From NCBI GenBank assembly GCA_023974075.1, contig CM043798.1, positions 5,713,397 through 5,777,396 of the forward strand: 64,000 nt of DNA. The letters are read 5' to 3'. This document shows, one piece after another, positions 22,980-34,491 of this stretch. Position numbers and translations under genes: made by a program. The notes below the pieces were generated by a model that saw only the letters and a program-made list of their open reading frames with translations, made no database searches and was not told where the DNA came from. Within the stretch, counting starts at the first letter, position 1; each line of letters starts with the position of its first letter. The DNA is from Chaenocephalus aceratus. Taxonomy: Eukaryota; Chordata; Actinopteri; Perciformes; Channichthyidae.

Positions 22980-23900
22980 CAATACAATAAATGAATTTTC
23001 AGCAAGGAAGTCCAGACGTGTCCGACTTAGGACACAATAACATAGCAGAGACTTATTGTTCCGATTGCCCGTTTCATTTGATTTATAGTGTGTGTAATGT
23101 TGTTCATTATCTTAATTTATTTGCAATAACCTCAGTTGTAAGAGCTCCGTTGGCTATATTTGTGTCCACGTTTGCACTTATTCTTTTCTTAAAGTTTTAA
23201 GAGAAGCCACTTTTGTTTGATGAGTGATTTTCATTTAATAACTACACTATTAATAATAAGGATAAAATAAATAAATATGTTACATTTATTTGTTATTGGC
23301 TGTGGGTCATTTGTTATGTTCACATACTTATTTGGTTATTAAAATGTAAACCGATCTTTTTCATATGGGTGTTTTAGAGTTGTACCTCCTATCAGGTCTC
23401 TAGCAATTGTGTGCTCAAAGTGCACCAGATTGAAGCATTTTACTTTAAAATGTTAAAAAAAAATATTTCCGGGGGAGCATACGACCCCCCTAGAGGATGT
23501 GACATCCACCCCCCAATTAAAACATGTTCATACAATAATTAATACATTTGAAAGATTTATGTACATTACCTATGTCAATACGTTTCTGTTTTTGTAGTGT
23601 ATTGGTCTTTTGTAGAGATTTTTCATTTATTCTTTATATATTCTATTGTGTATTGCTTGGGGGGGGGGCACCAAATCATAATCTCGCCTAGGGCACCAAA
23701 ATGTCTAGGTCCGGCCCTGAGTACATATGCCAGGCCTGTAAGTGGCGCTGTAGTCTGCCACAAAAGCAGCGAAGAAGACTTCCCGCGCATGGTTGCACTT
23801 CTGTTTATTCTCCGCTGTGGCTCTTTTTCTCCCTCCCCGAGGCAAGCGTTTGCGCCTCCTGCTTTAAAACAAATGAATAATGACTCTATATAATCATATG

Positions 23901-24440
23901 TAAGGGATAATGTGCAGCGACGCGTTCTGTTATTTTCCCCATAATGACCAAGTCGCTGCACATTATCCCGCTTATTACACATGGCCACATTCTCAACAAA
24001 GTAACGATATGACTCCCAATATTAATTGAAATGCTTTTATAGATTTAGAAAATGATTTTATTGATTTAAATTGACATGCATCCGCTAAGAAAAATAGTCC
24101 GTTGTTACTGTTTGAACTAACGTAGAAACGGCAGGAACTGCTTCGATAGCGTTTTTGAGAAGCTTTTTGATTACAGAGTTGAAAACATTGTTGCTTGCTT
24201 TAAAAGTAGCACAATTCATTATGTCAAACCTTGGGAAGTATTTAGATATCCCTGCCCTAATACCAAAGTAACTGGCAACTGAATGTTTCGCCGTTTGATG
24301 TCTATGTCTGGACCGCTGCGTAAAAAGGAGGGTTTCTGCCCCATTACTTCTCTTCTTACTTCTATAAGAATTAAACATGGAGGACGGAGATCTCTTTTTG
24401 TCCCCCTCTTCTGACAGCCCAGCAGCTGATCTCAAAGCAG
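23901..24440 (-). repeat. TAAGGGATAATGTGCAG repeat with conserved ORF, copy 1
   Basis: It starts GTAAGGGATAATGTGCAGCG, and an inverted partner CGCTGCACATTATCCC lies only about 50 bp away (near 23950-23970). From 24095 the sequence follows 54430-54665 closely. The minus-strand ORF 24085-24435 (116 codons) shares GAETLLFTQRS, SYFGI and YFPRFDIMNCATFKASN with the other copy. I do not recognise the protein. Confidence 0.65.
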
Positions 24441-24639
24441 GGGGGCGTGGTCAGCTGCAGCTCACAGAATCAGCCCCCTGCAAAAACAGGGCTGGAAAGA
24501 GCAAATAGAGCGAAATGAGGCATGGCTAAAATGCAGGATCTGTTTGGTATTTTGAAAAAAAAACTATTTATATACTTTATATAGGTTTGGCCCTACAATA
24601 TATTGTTCAACTATAGCATGATATGTCCCCTTTAAAAAA

Positions 24640-25210
24640 ACATATATATTTATATGGGTAACCAACCTAAACTTGCTTAACTGCTTTTTCCAACTTTTCT
24701 GAGCCAGTTGCTTTAAGGACACAGAAAGTCTTCTGAGATATTCCATCATGAATTTCACACCTAATAACAGCCAAATAAAAGCTCAGGCAGAGAGCAAAAA
24801 CACAGCAGAGGTTGCTCATAAATCACAACTGTGACTGCTAACAGTCGAGAGGAATCTGCAGCCTGTTAATAAGAATTGATCAGAAACTTGCTGTGGCGGT
24901 GATTGCCATTACAGGACGAGATTACAGTCGCCCTGTTATGATTTGTGCCGTTGGTGAGAGCAATGAAATTATTATGCTAATTAGGTATTGCATATTTCAC
25001 AGATACTACTTGTTTTTCACGCATATGGGTATGTTCAGTGAACCAGAACTCAGACAGCCCAGGGTGTCAGAGAAAGTTCTTCTCTGCAGGTTGTTGGAAC
25101 ATGCTGTCTACAAACAGAAGGTGTACATCACATATTGAGGCCGTAGAATCATAGAGAAAACCAAGAATCTGAAGCCTGTTGTCTGTTGCTAGACCACAAT
25201 GTTCTATCAA
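24640..25210. other. Unassigned stretch
   Basis: Non-coding; nothing recognised. Confidence 0.4.
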
Positions 25211-25211
25211 C

Positions 25212-25635
25212 AAAGGTGGAAGAAGTACTCAGATCGTGTACTTGAGTAAAAGTAGAAGTACCACAGTGTAGGAATACTCTGTTACAGTAAAAGTCCTGCA
25301 TTCAAAATGTTCCTCAAGTAAAAGTAGAAAAGTATTCTCATCAAAATATAGTGAAAGTAGCGACAGTAAAAGTAGTCGTTGTGCAGATTGGTCCATTTCA
25401 GAATAATGTATATGATATGATTGATCATGAAAGTGTTCTCAAAGCTGGTGAAGGTGCAGCTAGTCTGAATGACTTTGTATACTAAAGGTATTAAATACAT
25501 GTAGTGGAGTAAAAATAGACTATTTACTGATTGTAGTACAAAGTAGCAAAACATGTAAATACTCAAGTACAAGTCTCTCAAATTGTACTCAAGTATTTTA
25601 CTTGAGTACATGTACTTGGTTACTTACTCTTTGGT
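25212..25635. mobile_element. MITE rich in AAGTACTCAAGTA-type sequence
   Basis: The start AAAGGTGGAAGAAGTACTCA and the end TGTACTTGGTTACTTACTCT are roughly inverted. The interior repeats TTGAGTAAAAGTA and its complement. The pattern is that of a common fish MITE. Clear target duplications are not visible. Confidence 0.6.
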
Positions 25636-25674
25636 GCAGGTCCAGAGTCACCTGCCAAGCTTCTCTTTCTGCAA

Positions 25675-26045
25675 TATCACAACCCATCCTCCTTTGCATG
25701 TATCCATCCCCCTTTCTGCCTTCATCTCTCCCTCCTTCTCTACATCTCTTCAACCTTTCATCTCTCCCTTCCTACATCCCGTTGACTGTTCATCTCTCCC
25801 ATACATCATCCATTGCTACATTGCCTTATCCACTCATCCCTTCATTGTGTAATATCTCCCTCTCTTCATCCCTTCCTTCTTTCATCTCTTCCTCCCTGCA
25901 TCCCTTCAATCCTTAAACCCCTCCCTATACCTAACCCAACCTCGCTCATCTGTCCCTCCTTTTTCCTTCCTACATCCATTCACCCCTTCATCACTCTCCC
26001 AACATAATTTCATCCGTTCATCTCTCCTTCCCTTAATCCCTAAAT
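25675..26045. repeat. CT-rich low-complexity tract (CATC/CCTT-type)
   Basis: A strongly pyrimidine-biased run of degenerate CATCTCTCCCTTC-like units. ORFs of 60-100 codons here are products of the base bias. Confidence 0.8.
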
Positions 26046-26840
26046 CCTCTGCTCCTGTGTGCCCTTTTGTCTTTCTGCATAATCTGGTGCATACTTTGTG
26101 TCTCATTTTAAGACTTTATTCAGATCGGGAGGAAACACATCCGAGACAGGTAATGCAAAGAGGATTTACTACCAAACTGTGTGTCTATATTCAGACCGCA
26201 GTCTTTGTTAAGCGGTTTTCAGACAGCTGTGGAGGATGGTGAGGTGTACCATAATGTTCACCACCATCGTTGATCAGTTCTGAAGGGGTTTGAAGTGGGT
26301 GATTTCCAGCAATTCACTTAATTTCACAGCATGGTCTATAATAACTCCAGGGATAATCATCACATTTGACTTAGGCAATTAACAGATTCTGTCAGTTCAC
26401 AACTTTGCACACTTCGGAGACACTACCAAGGAGTCAAAAGAGAGATAGCTGTGAGCAAAGCAGTTAAAGGAAATGATTGAGTTAAAATGATGTTGCTTTT
26501 CTCAAGAAAACTTTCACGTATTGTTATAAAGCAGTAAATGGTAGGGGACAGGAGGGAGGGATTCATTACAATACTATAAATAGCTGTACCATATGTGGGT
26601 GCCATCAGTGTATGCATGTATGTATACAGTGGGGCAAAAAACTATTTAGTCAGCCACCAACTGTGTAAGTTCTCCCACTTAAAAAGATGAGAGAGGCCTG
26701 TAATTTTCATCCTAGGTACACTTCAACTATGAGAGACAGAATGAGAAAAAAATATCCAGAAAATCACATTGTCTGATTTAAAGAATTTATTTGCAAATTA
26801 TGGTGGAAAATAAGTATTTGGTCAATAACAAAAGTTAATC

Positions 26841-27863
26841 TCAATACTTTGTTATATACCCTTTGTTGGCAATGACAGAGGTCAAACGTTTTCTGTAAGT
26901 CTTCACAAGTTTTTCACACACTGTTGCTGGTATTTTGGCCCATTCCTCCATGCAGATCTCCTCTAGAGCAGTGATGTTTTGGGGCTGTCGCTGGGCAACA
27001 CGGACTTTCAACTCCCTCCAAAGATTTTCTATGGGGTTGATATCTGGAGACTGGCTAGGCCACTCCAGGACCTTGAAATGCTTCTTACGAAGCCACTCCT
27101 TCGTTGCCCGGGCGGTGTGTTTGGGATCATTGTCATGCTGAGAGACCCAGCCACGTTTCATCTTCAATGCCCTTGCTGATGGAAGGAGGTTGTCACTCAA
27201 AATCTCACGATACATGGCCCCATTCATTCTTTCCTTTACACGGATCAGTCGTCCTGGTCCCTTTGCAGAAAAACAGCCCCAAAGCATGATGTTTCCACCC
27301 CCATGTTTCACAGTAGGTATGGTGTTCTTTGGATGCAACTCAGCATTCTTTCTCCTCCAAACACGTCTAGTTGAGTTTTTACCAAAAAGTTCTATTTTGG
27401 TTTCATCAGACCATATGACATCCTCCCAATCCTCTTCTAGATCATCTAAATGCGCTCTAGCAAACTTCAGACGGGCCTGGACATGTACTGGCTTAAGCAG
27501 GGGGACACGTCTGGCACTGCAGGATGTGAGTCCCTGGCGGCGTAGTGTGTTACTGACGGTAGCCTTTGTTACTTTGGTCCCAGCTCTCTGCAGGTCATGG
27601 ACTCGGTCCCCCCGTGTGGTTCTGGGATCTTTGCTCACCGTTCTTGTGATCATTTTGACCCCACGGGGTGAGATCTTGCGTGGAGCCCCAGATCGAGGGA
27701 GATTATCAGTGGTCTTGTATGTCTTCCATTTTCTAATAATTGCTCCCACAGTTGATTTCTTCACACCAAGCTGCTTACCTATTGCAGATGCAGTCTTCCC
27801 AGCCTGGTGCAGGTCTACCATTTTGTTTCTGGTGTCCTTTGACAGCTCTTTGGTCTTGGCCAT
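26841..27863 (-). CDS. Tc1-type transposase (DD34E), 340 aa, apparently intact
   Basis: It catalyses cut-and-paste transposition into TA sites in the nucleus. The N-terminal 110 residues form two helix-turn-helix units ([20 protein letters not shown] at 22-41) joined by a GAPRKISPR linker in place of the classical GRPR-type motif. The catalytic triad is complete: Asp153 in [11 protein letters not shown], Asp244 in [10 protein letters not shown] and Glu279 in [11 protein letters not shown], with 34 residues between the last two. A glycine-rich [16 protein letters not shown] lies at 187-202. The length equals the family norm, and the start codon is the first ATG after a TATA box. No stop or frameshift interrupts it, so it could encode an active enzyme; activity cannot be judged by eye. 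Confidence 0.97.
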   Translation of the reverse strand: MAKTKELSKDTRNKMVDLHQAGKTASAIGKQLGVKKSTVGAIIRKWKTYKTTDNLPRSGAPRKISPRGVKMITRTVSKDPRTTRGDRVHDLQRAGTKVTKATVSNTLRRQGLTSCSARRVPLLKPVHVQARLKFARAHLDDLEEDWEDVIWSDETKIELFGKNSTRRVWRRKNAELHPKNTIPTVKHGGGNIMLWGCFSAKGPGRLIRVKERMNGAMYREILSDNLLPSARALKMKRGWVSQHDNDPKHTARATKEWLRKKHFKVLEWPSQSPDINPIENLWRELKVRVAQRQPQNITALEEICMEEWAKIPATVCEKLVKTYRKRLTSVIANKGYITKY

Positions 27864-27906
27864 AGTGGAGTTTGGAGTGTGACTGTTTGAGGTTGTGGAC
27901 AGGTGT

Positions 27907-27914
27907 CTTTTATA
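27907..27914 (-). promoter_or_regulatory. TATA box of the Tc1 transposase gene
   Basis: On the minus strand TATAAAAG stands about 44 bp before the ATG, between the inner direct repeat of the right end and the coding region. The position fits a compact promoter inside the element. Confidence 0.6.
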
Positions 27915-28244
27915 CTGATAACGAGTTCAAACAGGTGCCATTAATACAGTTAACGAGTGGAGGACAGAGGAGGCTCTTAAAGAAGAAGTTACAGGTCTGT
28001 GAGAGCCAGACATCTTGTTTGTTTGTAGGTGACCAAATACTTATTTTACCGAGGAATTTACCAATTAATTCATTAAAAATCCTACAATGTGATTTCCTGG
28101 ATTCTTTCCCCCCATTCTGTCTCTCATAGTTGAAGTGTATCTAGGATGAAAATTACAGGCCTCTCTCATCTTTTTAAGTGGGAGAACTTGCACAATTGGT
28201 GGCTGACTAAATACTTTTTTGCCCCACTGTATGTATGTATGTAA

Positions 28245-28405
28245 ATACGATGTCCTTTTTCCTGTAAATACGATGTCCTTTTGTGTTGTCTGTTGTTTTA
28301 TGTTCATGTTGTAACCTACTTGCTGCCATGTTGGACAGGTCTCCCTTGACAAAGAGATCGATGATCTCAATGGGACCACCTGGTTAAATAAAGGTTTGAA
28401 TTAAA
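28245..28405 (+). mobile_element. LINE-type retroposon 3' tail (plus strand)
   Basis: It reads CTTGCTGCCATGTTGGACAG, GTCTCCCTTGACAAAGAGAT, GATCTCAATGGGACCACCTG and GTTAAATAAAGG. It directly follows the Tc1 element. A 22-bp phrase containing GTAAATACGATGTCCTTTT is duplicated at its start. Confidence 0.7.
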
Positions 28406-28645
28406 AATGTATGTATGGCAATGTCTACAGTCATTTTGAGTATTTGCATTAGTTTTACATTTCTATATTTAACATCTTTGAAAACTGAAGACCGTTCAAA
28501 TAACCTCAACTTAATAAGATTCATTATGTATTCAGCGGGCGTACCTTTTTAACATTTTTGACAATGTTGGATAATTCACAATTGAACGCTCTGGCGTGTA
28601 TTTTGGGTGTATGCGCTATTGAGTCTTGAAAAAACATTGGTATTG

Positions 28646-28781
<136 letters not shown>

Positions 28782-30170
28782 CAGCTCTATGGCAAACAGG
28801 AAGAAGATATAGCAGGCTTTGATTCACACTTCACTAATTCTGGCTCTAAAACTGCAGAGTGATGTTATTCTACCAAACACCATACATCTGAGAGCATTGT
28901 TTCAGATCTGCTTTTCATGAAATAAAACAAGCTCAGCAGAGTAGTACCCTTTGTCATGTTGTCGAGGCCTTTACCTCAGTGTGGCCGTCTGAGATTGGGC
29001 CAATAGTTACCATCCTGATATTCACTTCCTGCTGAACAAAACATCACTTACTGTAAATGTCAGACCATCAGGTCAAACATATTTTTGTCTTTCATGATGT
29101 GCAAAAAGTGAAGTCACGCATGGGAACACGTGACAGAGGGTCTTAATGTTTCTCTTTAAGAAAGGCAGATAGATGTTTTGGGGGATGCTTTGGCAAAACA
29201 ATAAATAAGATTTGAAAAAAGAATAAGATGCATTCGACACATTGCTTCCTGAAGATAAAACTGAGCCATGTCCTGATCGTTCTCATGGTTTATCCTGGCT
29301 CCGCGTTAATCTCTCCTGAACACCATTAAGGGAACGCAGTGCTAATCACTTCCCTTCGCCTCACCGTGGACCAATTACACTCCCCCTGCTCCACAGTGCG
29401 TTACTGCTTAGATCATTGGTGGTAAAAGCCTTTTGCTCGTGCTGTTTGGGATGATCCACAATATTTGTCAAATACATACGCAGCTTTCCGTTAAACATAA
29501 ACGATTGCTCCCGCAAGGCACACTGCTCTCTGAGCTTGCAAAGAACAAGAAAGATATGTATAGGAACACAGAGAGACACCAGTGAGCTGTGGGTTTCCAG
29601 AACTGTGAGACAGTGGGATGCGTGATATGCTTTTAAGCAGCCAAACATTGTCTAAGTAATAAGGGTTGGAGTGTTTCGTGATGTAGAGACAAGTGAAGAC
29701 AGGAACACGCTGAAACAGAGAAGAAGAAAGGTTGAAAGGTCTCTCTTTGCCATCTGCGTGTCAAATCAGCGGATCACATGAATAAGTATTTCAGAGGAAA
29801 TACAATAAGATATAAAATAAAACACATGCCATTACTGCGCTCCTCCAGCGCTCACTTCTCTCTCCAGCTGCAATCACTTGTAAAGGAGGCAGTCCATAAT
29901 CAGAGGCACATCAGAATTCAGCAATAACAACAGGACACAGTTGGAGCAAGATCAATAAATCATCTCCTTGAAATTCCCGAGCAGAAGTGAAGAATAATCT
30001 GCCAAATGAATCAGGACATGTCTCCTCTGAGTGTTATCCATTGGAGACAGATGCATAATTAACGTGCCTTTGGCTTTCATCTCCTTCATCACAGCCAAGT
30101 GCCACTTCCTCAGCAACTCTGACTTTATCAAATACCGCCGTACCAGCTCGTCACTCCATTCCTCAGCGTG

Positions 30171-30171
<1 letters not shown>

Positions 30172-30225
<54 letters not shown>
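30172..30225. repeat. (CG)(CA)n microsatellite
   Basis: A GTGCGCGCGC start runs into about 25 CA units. Confidence 0.97.
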
Positions 30226-30228
<3 letters not shown>

Positions 30229-30655
30229 CTTAGACACAAACACACACAGGCACTCTGCAGCAAGGCACACCAGCAAATTAAAGAAGGTATTTTCAAAGAC
30301 AAGCTGCTGACTTTATACTTTCACATACTAATCAGATAGGGCAGTATTCATATGTCTGCTTTGCCTCATTTTCTCAACAGTCACACAACTTGCAGGCAGT
30401 TGACAATGTGTGTGTCACTTTTATACGTACGGCTTGATTGACAAGGGATGTCTGGGAAATGCAGGTGCTAAAGAACATAGTAATGAGCACATAGTGATAA
30501 CGCTGCTAGCAGAAGATGCTGCACATTCATTTTCCTGATTAGAGGAGATGGATCCCAAGAACAAAAGAAGGCATTCCCGCTGTGAGAATTAAATGCCATC
30601 TCCTAATGGAAGAGGGAAAAAGATTGTCTCCTATGTCGTTCCCCCAACCCCCTTT

Positions 30656-30720
30656 CTGTCTTTCTCTCTCTCTCTTTCTCTTTCACTCACACACACACAC
30701 ACACACACACATACACACAC
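30656..30720. repeat. (CT)n and (CA)n compound microsatellite
   Basis: A CT-rich run is followed by about 17 CA units with one TA interruption. Confidence 0.95.
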
Positions 30721-31696
30721 GACTGCTCCTCAGGAGAGCAGCGCAGTCGAACAGCCAGCCTCGACGTGACAATTGAATGTGTAATTTGAAGGGAAATAGA
30801 AATAAACACTGCAAAACGGCTCCGAGGGAAGCTCTCGTAGTGTGATCGGCAGGCACTTATGTGAAATGATGTGGTAAAGGCGATGAAACACACAATGTTG
30901 GTGCAACCATTCATTTGGAAGGAAAAGTGGTTGGAAATAGGGATAAGGATTAGTGAGATGTCTGTTGTTCTACAAACCAGCTGTCTTTACTGGTCGCACA
31001 GCAGAATATGGAAGGTTGGAAGCATCACAAATTAATCTCAACTCCGTCATTTTTTCAGTTGAAATGTCCAATCTATTTCTGGGTTAAATAAATGCAACAG
31101 CTTAATGAGGTCTAATGTGAAACAAAAAACAAACTAAATGTACCAGCAAACACCTACGCTAAATGCTAAAAGGCAGTAATCATTGAGTGTTTGATATCCT
31201 GTCTATTCGATATTTGTGTGAACACATGGTTATTGCTTTAGTATATTTTAAATGTAAAGTGGTGCTAACAGTTTTTCAGATACATATTCAGATAAATATG
31301 AACACAATGAAGATGTCAAATTTGAATTATATGATGTTACCAATTCATCTGTTGCAGAGGTACAATATTATCAGTGGCGGCTGGTGGGAAATATTTTTTT
31401 GGGAGAAATTACCCCTTAAATTAGGACTTCTGGTGATGTAATGGCGCGTTTCCAGTGCAGCGCGGAGCTCGCTTTAATGTTGCGTTCAGACCGGACGCGA
31501 TGCGAATATTCGCTTCGCTCTAAACGCTCCTATCGCATCGCTCTAGTCGCTCGAGTTTCACCGCGGCTGCCAGCTGTGTTTACTCGCATCATTCAAACAA
31601 GACACGCTGGCTCGGGAGCTACAACTACAACAAAATGAACATATTTTACCGTGATTAAATTGTAATACACGTTTCTAAATGATGCCGACGTAACAT

Positions 31697-31882
31697 AATG
31701 AAGCTTAGCGCAAGTTCAATAAGGAAGACCTAACACGAGTCACTTACACGTCACTCGATGGCTCCCTTCCCCCCTCATTAAATATGAGGGCGTCACCCCT
31801 CAGCAGCCAATAGCTGCACATGCTAAATTCCTTAAATGCCTGCTCTTCCTCCCTGTCAGTTGTCATTTGCAGATGACCGCAA
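31697..31882 (+). repeat. Split direct repeat A1 of the Ngaro-type element
   Basis: 186 bp, matching A2 (42789-42974) with one visible difference. It marks the 5' end of the retrotransposon and lies just upstream of the gag-like ORF. Confidence 0.95.
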
Positions 31883-31958
31883 ACAGTAGCAGTACTACAA
31901 TACTCCTCCTCGTGAGAAAAAAAAGCAAGAAAAAAAGCACAAGAAAAACTAGCTCAAG

Positions 31959-32490
31959 ATGTCCAACTCGGACAATTCAGATCACGAACCTGGTATGGAA
32001 TTATTAAAGCCCGGTTCGGCTCCCCACAGCGGCCTATCACCAGAGGCAGACTTCCTCATCGCCCGGCTCCTGCAGCAGGGCATCCCCACAGCCCCAGGCC
32101 TCACTCTCTCGCAGCTCCGAGAGCTCTCGGATCAGGTCTCCAGCACAGCTCCCCAGTCCGGGGCAGCAGCTCCAGTCAGCTCCCCAGAGAGCAGGGCGAG
32201 GACGCGGCCGCAGCCGCGGAGGTAATAAAAAAAAGGGCAGGAAGTCGAGCCCTCCAGGATCCCGTCCACCTCCAAAATCCACCCCCTCCCAAGCTCGCCA
32301 GTCCGGGAGCGTCACTAACACACCCCTCATGGAGAGTAGCGTGGCCGGCTCCCTGCAATCCCTGGCTAGCTCCATGATAGCTATCGATGCTCGCCTCCAG
32401 GCCCTGGAAGACTCCGTCAAAGGAGCTTCGACTTCCGTGGCACTCAGGTCAGGTACTAGTGTTAACGAAAATGTTTGCACTCACCCTTAC
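31959..32490 (+). pseudogene. Gag-like ORF1 of the Ngaro-type element
   Basis: It starts at an ATG 77 bp after repeat A1 (MSNSDNSDHEPGMELLKPG). It is rich in Ser, Pro and charged residues with LSPEADFLIARLLQQGIP and LTLSQLRELSDQV. The frame stops at 32225. A one-base shift near 32215 opens the next part, with basic NKKKGRKSSPP and then SLQSLASSMIAIDARLQALE, a likely coiled coil. A hAT-like end (CAGGGTTGGG) interrupts it at 32492. No zinc knuckle is visible. Assignment as Gag rests on position and composition. Confidence 0.7.
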
Positions 32491-32491
32491 A

Positions 32492-32920
32492 CAGGGTTGG
32501 GTTGTAACGGAATACATGTAACGGCGTGACGTAATCAGAAATACAAAAAATCAAGTATATTCAGCGGGCGTTACATTTGAAAAACGAGTAATCTGAGTCA
32601 ATTACTTTCGTAAACCTGAAGTGAATACTTATTGGAATTGTTGGTTGAAAAGTTTCCTCACAAAATGTAATATTCATTAACGGCAGAACCGTGTGCACAC
32701 TGCACAGCGCTGCAGCTTGTCTGTGAGGCCCCGCCCCCGCACGCAGATGAGAGAGAGAGAGTTCTCTTTCAAAATATATTGAAAGGTAGAAACGGAGATG
32801 GTTAGATATTTATTGTCGAAATGATGACATTTATAACGGGATCAAATCAAAGTGAATGGCCTGCTGAATGCATAGGGCAAGTGACTGGAAAAAGTTATTA
32901 CATCGTTTCAGATAATAAAT
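32492..32920. mobile_element. Left end of a hAT with CAGGGTTGGG terminus, fragment
   Basis: CAGGGTTGGGTTGTAACGGA, ATACATGTAACGGCGTGACG and TAATCAGAAATACAAAA is a frequent hAT end in fish. The matching right end is not found, so this is a truncated piece inside the gag-like ORF. Confidence 0.6.
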
Positions 32921-33090
32921 AATAATGATAATTCATTCTATTTAGGGGCGCCTTTCAAAGCACCCAAGGACACCTTACAATGCATAACATATTCCAAGGA
33001 AAAGTTTTAAGACGGTACAAGAATGCAGTATGGGTGAGTTTTTATGTGTGGTGCAGATGAGAGAGCTGTCCAGAATGACACTAAGATGTT
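32921..33090. repeat. GGCGCCTTTCAAAGCACCCAAGG retroposon-like repeat
   Basis: An AATAATGATAA start runs into GCGCCTTTCAAAGCACCCAA and GGACACCTTACAATGCATAA, a very common teleost repeat type. A second copy is at 39254-39560. The hAT at 33099 landed in its end. Confidence 0.6.
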
Positions 33091-33635
33091 GTGTTGTGCA
33101 GAGATGTTCACAAGTCTTTGGTCACGAGTCCAAGTCAAGTCTCAAGTCTCTAAAAAAATAAAAGTCTCATGTCTCTTCTGGTTGTAATAAGCCTTCTATT
33201 GTCTGCTGCTATCCAGTATGTTAAGAATACTGCACAGCTCTCCTCTGCAACCGTATTGTTTAATTACACTGGGTCTCTAATGACATCTTTTAAGTCTACT
33301 ATTAATAAACATATTCCTCTATCCTCTCACTCAAAGCCAGTGTCATGGTAACCTGATAAACCTGTAACATTAACGTTACGTGGTCAACAATAAACCTGTA
33401 ACCTGCCTATAAACCGACAGATGTATTTATGTATGTAACTATGTCTTTTTCTACGTTTAACGTTAGCCAGTAGATGGTGGCAGCAGGTAATGATTAACGT
33501 TACAGACCTTTTTTATGTCATGTCAAGAGTTGGATGTCAACGCCACTCAACTCAAACAAGTGTGACAAGCAATTCACTAATCTTTTCAAATATTCAGTTA
33601 CAAAGCTAGTAGCAAGCTAAGTTAACATTACGTAG

Positions 33636-33827
33636 CTAAACATGTTTGCTAACCGTCCATGCGACTGACCTCTCCGGGTGAGTTTTCAAGTGCCTGATGA
33701 AATTCGACGTTGTTGCGCCAGCATCCTTGATTTTGATATTGCAGACGTTGCAGTGTGCGCTTCTTTTGTTGGTGCCGCCGGCGTTTTGTTCGAAGTTTTT
33801 GTAGTTGAACCTAATTACAAGCGGCAC
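33636..33827 (-). pseudogene. BED zinc-finger exon of a hAT transposase
   Basis: The 63-codon frame contains FNYKNFEQNAGG, then AHCNVCNIKIKDAGATTSNF and IRHLKTHPER: a Cys-x2-Cys and His-x4-His BED finger that binds hAT ends. A frame stop follows, and the downstream catalytic domain is absent because this side of the element was replaced by later insertions and deletions. The ATG at 33827 gives a plausible short leader. Confidence 0.75.
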
Positions 33828-34281
33828 AGCCGCAGGTGTGCCGCCAGTGGCATTGTGTTACTACGAGGTAGTAACAGAGGCGCGCACGTCTGCGTAATGA
33901 GCCCGGCTAAAATAACTGGATGGCCTACCTGCCTGTCAGCCTTCCATCTGGGCACAAACTTATCTCGTGCCCTCATTGGTCAACCCTGTCTCCTAAAAAT
34001 TACGTTCCCACAGAACTAAACTGCATTCTCAATTACGTTTAGCTAGAAACGTATTTTCTCCCACGTTACGTTTGTTATGAACGTATCTCAAATACGTTTA
34101 TTTTCTACATATCTTCTAGAAACATATTTTCTCCCACGTTACGTTTCTTATGAACGTATCTTAAATACGTTTATTTTCTACATATCTTTGCCATTTATTG
34201 TCTTGTTTGTAATGATGATAATAGTCATTTATAAATATCATTTTAGAGCACACATTTGAAATCGAGAATCGGGCTCGATAT

Positions 34282-34491
34282 ATGGTTAAATTAAAATCAG
34301 CAGGCGAGGCTGTAATTTCGCCAGCTGTTACTCTCATGAGCGAGGCAGAACATAATAGTTTGATCATACCAAAAAGCTGCTGCGTCGTTCATTGCACCTC
34401 AAACATTAAAACAAATCCAGAGTTACGTGTTTCTGTACTTCCTCTAAGAAGAAAGGACAGTAAAAGAAGATCTCTGTGGCTTCAGGCTTGA
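34282..34491 (+). pseudogene. THAP-like finger fragment in the left arm
   Basis: THAP domains are zinc-binding DNA-recognition modules found in P-element transposases and host THAP proteins. The 69-codon frame has KSCCVVHCTSNIKTNPELR, then LPLRRKDSKRR and LWLQA, matching the first half of a THAP domain: CxxxC, the central Pro and the Trp. It stops before the second half (the later Cys-x2-His and AVPTIF-type box). An inverse copy lies at 37396-37605. Confidence 0.6.

Larger units (their letters stand above)
19245..23719 (+). mobile_element. hAT element with TTF/ZMYM-like transposase, internally deleted
   Basis: The ends CAGGGCCGGCCC and GGTCCGGCCCTG are inverted and the 8-bp flanks are both AGTACATA (19237-19244 and 23720-23727). 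The homologous sequence at 14650-14665 reads AGTACATG without an insertion, which confirms the site. The element carries transposase exon remnants from about 21570 to 22979 and a second hAT at 19768-20878. Near the 3' end (23414-23515) is the module shared with the hAT at 8937-10050. Confidence 0.95.
18945..24631. mobile_element. TTAA MITE with AGGGGACCTATCATGC ends, split by a hAT
   Basis: TTAA and AGGGGACCTATCATGC on the left pair with GCATGATATGTCCCCT and TTAA on the right (24632-24635). This is a common fish MITE of TTAA type. Only about 300 bp on the left and 900 bp on the right are outside the hAT at 19245-23719. The right part holds a further repeat with a conserved ORF (23901-24440). 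A partial reverse copy of the MITE lies at 50240-50380. Confidence 0.8.
26627..28229 (-). mobile_element. Complete Tc1-type transposon
   Basis: The element is 1603 bp and flanked by TA on both sides (26625-26626, 28230-28231). The terminal inverted repeats are about 200 bp each and start CAGTGGGGCAAAAAA. Over the first 119 positions I count five differences between the two ends. Each end carries an outer and an inner direct repeat (about 26634-26654 and 26806-26824; 28031-28048 and 28201-28223) sharing TAAGTATTTGGTCA-like sequence: the IR/DR arrangement of Sleeping Beauty-like elements. The transposase is uninterrupted. It sits in a short ATGT-rich stretch. Confidence 0.97.

Noticed and set aside
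27190..27882. 230-codon plus-strand ORF
   Set aside because: It lies antisense to the Tc1 transposase and shares its codon structure; a shadow frame.
34282..34491. THAP-like ORF as a host THAP gene exon
   Set aside because: It occurs inverted in both arms of one repeat element and lacks the second half of the domain, so it is element sequence.
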